Shown here one piece after another: positions 60,737-64,000 of a DNA stretch of 64,000 nucleotides. Source of the stretch: Mesostigma viride (Eukaryota > Streptophyta > Mesostigmatophyceae > Mesostigmatales > Mesostigmataceae); NCBI GenBank assembly GCA_009746045.1, contig RPFO01000106.1, positions 52,501-116,500 of the forward strand, in the 5' to 3' direction. Positions within the stretch are counted from its first letter, which is position 1. Each line of letters begins with the position of its first letter. The notes beneath the pieces are model-generated. The model was not told where the DNA came from. It saw only the letters and a list, made by a program, of their open reading frames with translations, and searched no databases. The translations under genes were made by a program, and so were the position numbers.

Positions 60737-61400
60737 TGGCGGGAATGTAAACGACACTTGCTCTAGGTGCACCAGGGCACCTGCACCCCCCAGAGTCTTG
60801 GGCAACACCCAGCTAAGGGGAGCCCGTAATAGGGGGGGAAGATCAGCATAGCTTCCAGTAGCCCGCCGCTGCCACGGCTGCTAGACGGGACGGAGGTCCC
60901 GTTTCGTGATCGCTTTAAACTGCTGGGGAGCATGCTTCCTGACACCGCCGCCGATGTGGACACCCGCATCGGCCTGGCCTGGGCTCGGCACCGTTCGCTC
61001 AAAACCTACTGGCACTCGAAGGTCCTCGGCGAGCATCGCAAGTGCCTGCTCCTCAAGGTCCTGGTCCTCACGGTGCTCACGTATGGCGCCGAGGGAGGAA
61101 CGCTCACGGACACGCTGGCGGCCAAGCTAAACGGCACGGTAACCAGGATGCTCCGTCAGGCCGCCTGAATGTAGGGTTCTCCACGCATACCTGTCTTTAG
61201 AATCTTTGTACCAGGGCATGCCTCGCATTTCGGACGAGATTAGACAGCGTAGGATAGCATTCACGAGTAGGACATCTTGCTCGCACCAGCCAGGTAGACA
61301 CCGACCTCGGTCTGGCCGGTCCCCAGCGGCTTGGCCAGCCGGGGCGGCATATCCTGACCTGGCCTGGTCCCAAGGACATTCCTAAGAAGGTAGGCAAACA
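60737..61400 (+). pseudogene. Retroelement pieces: family C remnant and LINE family B C-terminal fragment
   Basis: The first 120 bases continue the family C repeat cut by the LTR element (GGAATGTAAACGACACTTGC). From about 60885 the plus strand encodes the reverse-transcriptase C-terminal region of family B: RFKLLGSMLPDTAADVDTRI and LLLKVLVLTVLTYGAEGGTL, aligning with VKLLGSLL and LVLPVLTYGAETWTL in the copy at 29800-31830. The frame breaks near 61167; VGHLARTSQVDTDLGLAGPQ follows at about 61272-61340. Confidence 0.75.
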
Positions 61401-61407
61401 TGTCATA

Positions 61408-61650
61408 AATTAATTAATTAATTAGGAACATAACTCCGTTGGGAGTAAATGTAGCACATATCCCAGAGAGGGCCATATGGCTTTTAATACATTCTGGGCT
61501 ACTTCCTGCAAGGGTGGGAATGTAAACGACACTTGCTCGAGGTGCACCAGGGCACCTGCACCCCCATGATCTATCAAGCTATACCCAGCGAAGGGGGAGC
61601 CTGTCATGGTGGGGGAAGATCAGCGTGGCTATGCACAAGCTAGGCATGGC
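61408..61650 (-). repeat. Retroelement 3'-end family C, copy 3
   Basis: Starts with (AATT)n and GGAACATAACTCCGTTGGGA, then matches 51975-52097 and 60737-60860. At 61506-61523 it reads GCAAGGGTGGGAATGTAA, a paralogous site without an insertion that supports the exact borders of the LTR element. Confidence 0.75.
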
Positions 61651-61839
61651 TTCTCATCATGCAGAGAGTGGCTCTCTGTATAGGCAGGGCTGAGCTAATT
61701 CTTAATGCAGCATCCATGGGCGGTCCAGTATAGGCAGGGCGTAGCTAAATTTGTAAATGCATCATCCATGGCCATTATGGCGCACATGCGCTGGGGCCGC
61801 GTCACTATACTTTTCGTCCGAGGGTAGTAAAAAGGATCC

Positions 61840-62120
61840 GAGGCGTAAATTACGAGGTGGTAATTTACGGCACAGACTACTCTTACCGTTTGTATAAGAG
61901 TTCGGATCTTTCTCGTAAGCTACGAGTTAGATCCGAGGTAAGATCCGACGTCGTAATTTACGAGGTAGTAATTTACGAGGTAGTAATTTACGAGGTAGTA
62001 ATGTACGAGGTAGTAATGTACGAGGTAGTAATGTACGAGGTAGTAATTTACGAGGTAGTAAGGTACGAGGTAGTAATTTGCGAGGTAGTAATTTACGAGT
62101 TGGTAATTTACGATCCCGGT
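61840..62120 (+). repeat. 15-bp tandem array (TTTACGAGGTAGTAA)
   Basis: At least ten units of ACGAGGTAGTAATTT with single-base variants (AATGTACG, AAGGTACG, AATTTGCG) at about 61950-62110, preceded by looser copies from 61845. It gives a periodic frame rich in YEVV that is not a credible protein. Confidence 0.9.
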
Positions 62121-62440
62121 ACTCGGTCCCGTAGGTTACGACGTCGTATGCTTCTCGCGTACACTACCGGTACTACAATCATGTCGCTATGTCGTTCTGA
62201 ATTGCAGTACGCATGTCACTTATCAGAATTTCACTTTGATTTCACTTATCATTTCGGTCAACCTAACCCCTAACACCCATTTACCCGGGGGAAAAAAATG
62301 AATGGCATTTGCAGCAAGGCTCATGCAAGACGAGTTCCTATTTCATAAAAAATTTCATTATTAAATGCAGGATTACATGTCATGCACAAAAATCCAACGC
62401 CTTCACAGAAAATAGCATATCAAGTCTTCTGACGACAATA

Positions 62441-62691
62441 TCAAGTCAATATCAAATTCGTGGCTTCTCTTCGTGGCTTGAAATACTGTTTCCATGCGGT
62501 GCTTAGGACAGCTCCGGGGATGTCGGCACCGCACAGAAGCTCCATCCGGGAGCAAGTGCGCCGGGGGAAGATGTTGTACATCCAGAGCTCGATATGTGCG
62601 GGAAGCCGTCGTGTTGGAAACCGAGGTGTCTGCACATAATTCCGCGCGCAGGCAGCTTGTGCCTTTACGGGGGAAGACCTGCGACACAAAA
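62441..62691 (-). CDS. Possible terminal exon of an unidentified gene
   Basis: On the minus strand a GTGTCGCAG acceptor (62700-62692) precedes an open frame ending at 62441, with an exon-like composition (LPAHIELWMYNIFPRRTC, GADIPGAVLSTAWKQYF). I do not recognise the family and found no upstream exon in 62700-64000. It could instead be a chance frame. Confidence 0.25.
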
Positions 62692-62839
62692 ACCGTGTCC
62701 GGACAATGCAATACGGAGAAATGGCAACGGCAGATGGAGTCGGCTAAGGCCGCTTGTAAGGAAAGTGATTTTTAATGCACGAATAAATGTATAATGCATG
62801 CTACATCGCCATCGCTTGGGCGGTGAAAAGACAAGGACC

Positions 62840-63065
62840 AACCACATGCCCCCACCTACCCTTCGTGCATCCCGCCCTTGACGAGGCACAACCATGTGCC
62901 CCCACCTACCCTTTGTGCGTCCCTCCCTTGACAAGAAACAAGCACGTGCACCTATCTAACCTTTGTGCATCCCTTCCTTGGCAAGGAACAAGCACACCCA
63001 CCCACCTACTCCACATGCATCCCTCCCTTGACAAGGAACAAGCACGATCACCCAGCTACCCACTA
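62840..63065. repeat. Tandem repeat of about 45 bp (five units)
   Basis: Units contain CCCACCTACC, a GTGCATCC(C/G)TCCCTTGAC-type segment and AAGGAACAAGCAC with variation. They span 62845-63060. If a minus-strand gene lies here, the GTAGGTGGG on that strand would be donor-like. Confidence 0.8.
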
Positions 63066-63294
63066 GCACGGCAGCAAGGCAGACCTTACAATGGCAAGTG
63101 ATGTTTATCGGTAGAAACTGTTAGACAACTAGCAAACGAGCCAGCCGGTGAAGAGCAAGGCACGCATGCAAGGAATTTGTCGTTGCCTATGTCTACGCTT
63201 GTGTTTGTCACTGCAGTTGAAATCTGCATTTGCATCAGCAGGCCCGATCGAACCCCATGTCGCCACCCGCATTTCCACTTATACTTCACGGCCC

Positions 63295-63690
63295 CTTATT
63301 CTTCTCTTGTGCCTGCCTTTGCCCTAACTGTTACCCTAGCATCTGCCCTTGCCCCTATCCTTTGATCCCCAGTGTTTGCCGTTGCCCTCATCCTTTCCCT
63401 AGTGCCTGCCCTTGTCTTCATCTTTTCCCTTGTGCCTGCCCTTGCCCTTGTCCGTTCCCTCGTGCTTGACTTGTCCTAATCTCTTTCCCTTGCGCCTGCC
63501 CTTGCCCTTATCCGCTTCCCTTGTGCCTGCCCCTGCCCTTGCCCTTGTCATTTCCCTTGAGCCTGCCCTTTTGGCAAGCACAAGTGCCTTTGTCCTTTCC
63601 TTGGCCTTGTGCTTGCTCTTCCAGTTTCCCTTTCCTTTGCTCGTGCGGTTGCCTTTGCTCTTACCCGGGTGCTTGCCCTTGCCGTTTGCA
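63295..63690. repeat. Pyrimidine-rich degenerate array (CCTTGTGCCTGCCCTTGCCC type)
   Basis: About 400 bp of imperfect units of roughly 30 bp built from CCTTG, TGCCTG and CCCTTGTC. No conserved frame is seen. Sequence from 63700 to 64000 shows nothing I can name. Confidence 0.75.
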
Positions 63691-64000
63691 AGCTGCATTA
63701 TTGTCTTAGCAAGCTAGCAAGTGCAAACTGGCACTGAGCCAGAAATGCAAGCAAAGCAGCCAGTGTAAATAAGGATGGACGGGAACAGTAGAAAGCTAGG
63801 GGTGGCAACGGTGCTAGAGCTCATGGCAACAAGGTGGTCCCATTCTTGCTGCATTGGGTGCGTTGCGTGGGTGGGATATTGCGAGAGGGGGACATTCTTG
63901 CCTTGGTTGTGTTTTCACATGCACCCGGTGCTTGAATTTATGCGTGCAAGGGTGGCTGGTATCCCAACCAACAGCCTAAGAGGAAAAAGAGTGCTTAGAA

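Overview
This is nuclear DNA of a eukaryote. Three multi-exon genes and part of a fourth are split by GT-AG introns, exons are GC-rich, and the space between them is full of retroelement debris, a hAT-like DNA transposon family, an LTR element and very long micro- and minisatellites. One protein has a green-type plastid transit peptide followed by a Tat-like lumen signal, so I favour a photosynthetic eukaryote of the green lineage (green or streptophyte alga). The species is not identified. All exon models were built by eye from reading frame, splice sites and family similarity; none is supported by RNA.

Layout. 1-8.2 kb: 5' two thirds of a bacterial-type glutamine synthetase gene (minus strand; four exons found, C-terminal exons not seen), with a hAT-like element at 701-1310. 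9.1-14.3 kb: a second hAT-like copy with 8-bp target duplications, split by a frameshifted L1-like LINE. 15.2-24.1 kb: a four-exon gene (plus strand) for a U-box / pseudokinase / Sel1-repeat protein of about 1860 residues. 25-32.8 kb: fragments of a second LINE family in both orientations, a foldback structure and a tRNA-like SINE. 33.2-46.3 kb: a ten-exon gene (minus strand) for a protein of about 1880 residues with a disordered N-terminus, RI-type leucine-rich repeats, DUF4476-like helical regions, a thrice-repeated module and an IQ motif. 49.3-51.4 kb: a three-exon gene (plus strand) for an atypical SDR predicted to reach the thylakoid lumen. 52.1-60.7 kb: a complete non-autonomous LTR retrotransposon with no recognisable gag or pol, inserted in older LINE/SINE-like sequence. 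61-64 kb: LINE pieces, short tandem repeats and a possible orphan exon.

The most unusual signal is at exon-intron borders. In many introns here the first (once the last) part of the intron contains several decayed copies of the adjoining exon edge together with its splice site. This occurs in all four genes and looks like a record of intron growth or gain by tandem duplication of splice-site-bearing DNA. Separately, the longest intronic microsatellites usually put the C-rich strand in the RNA-sense strand.
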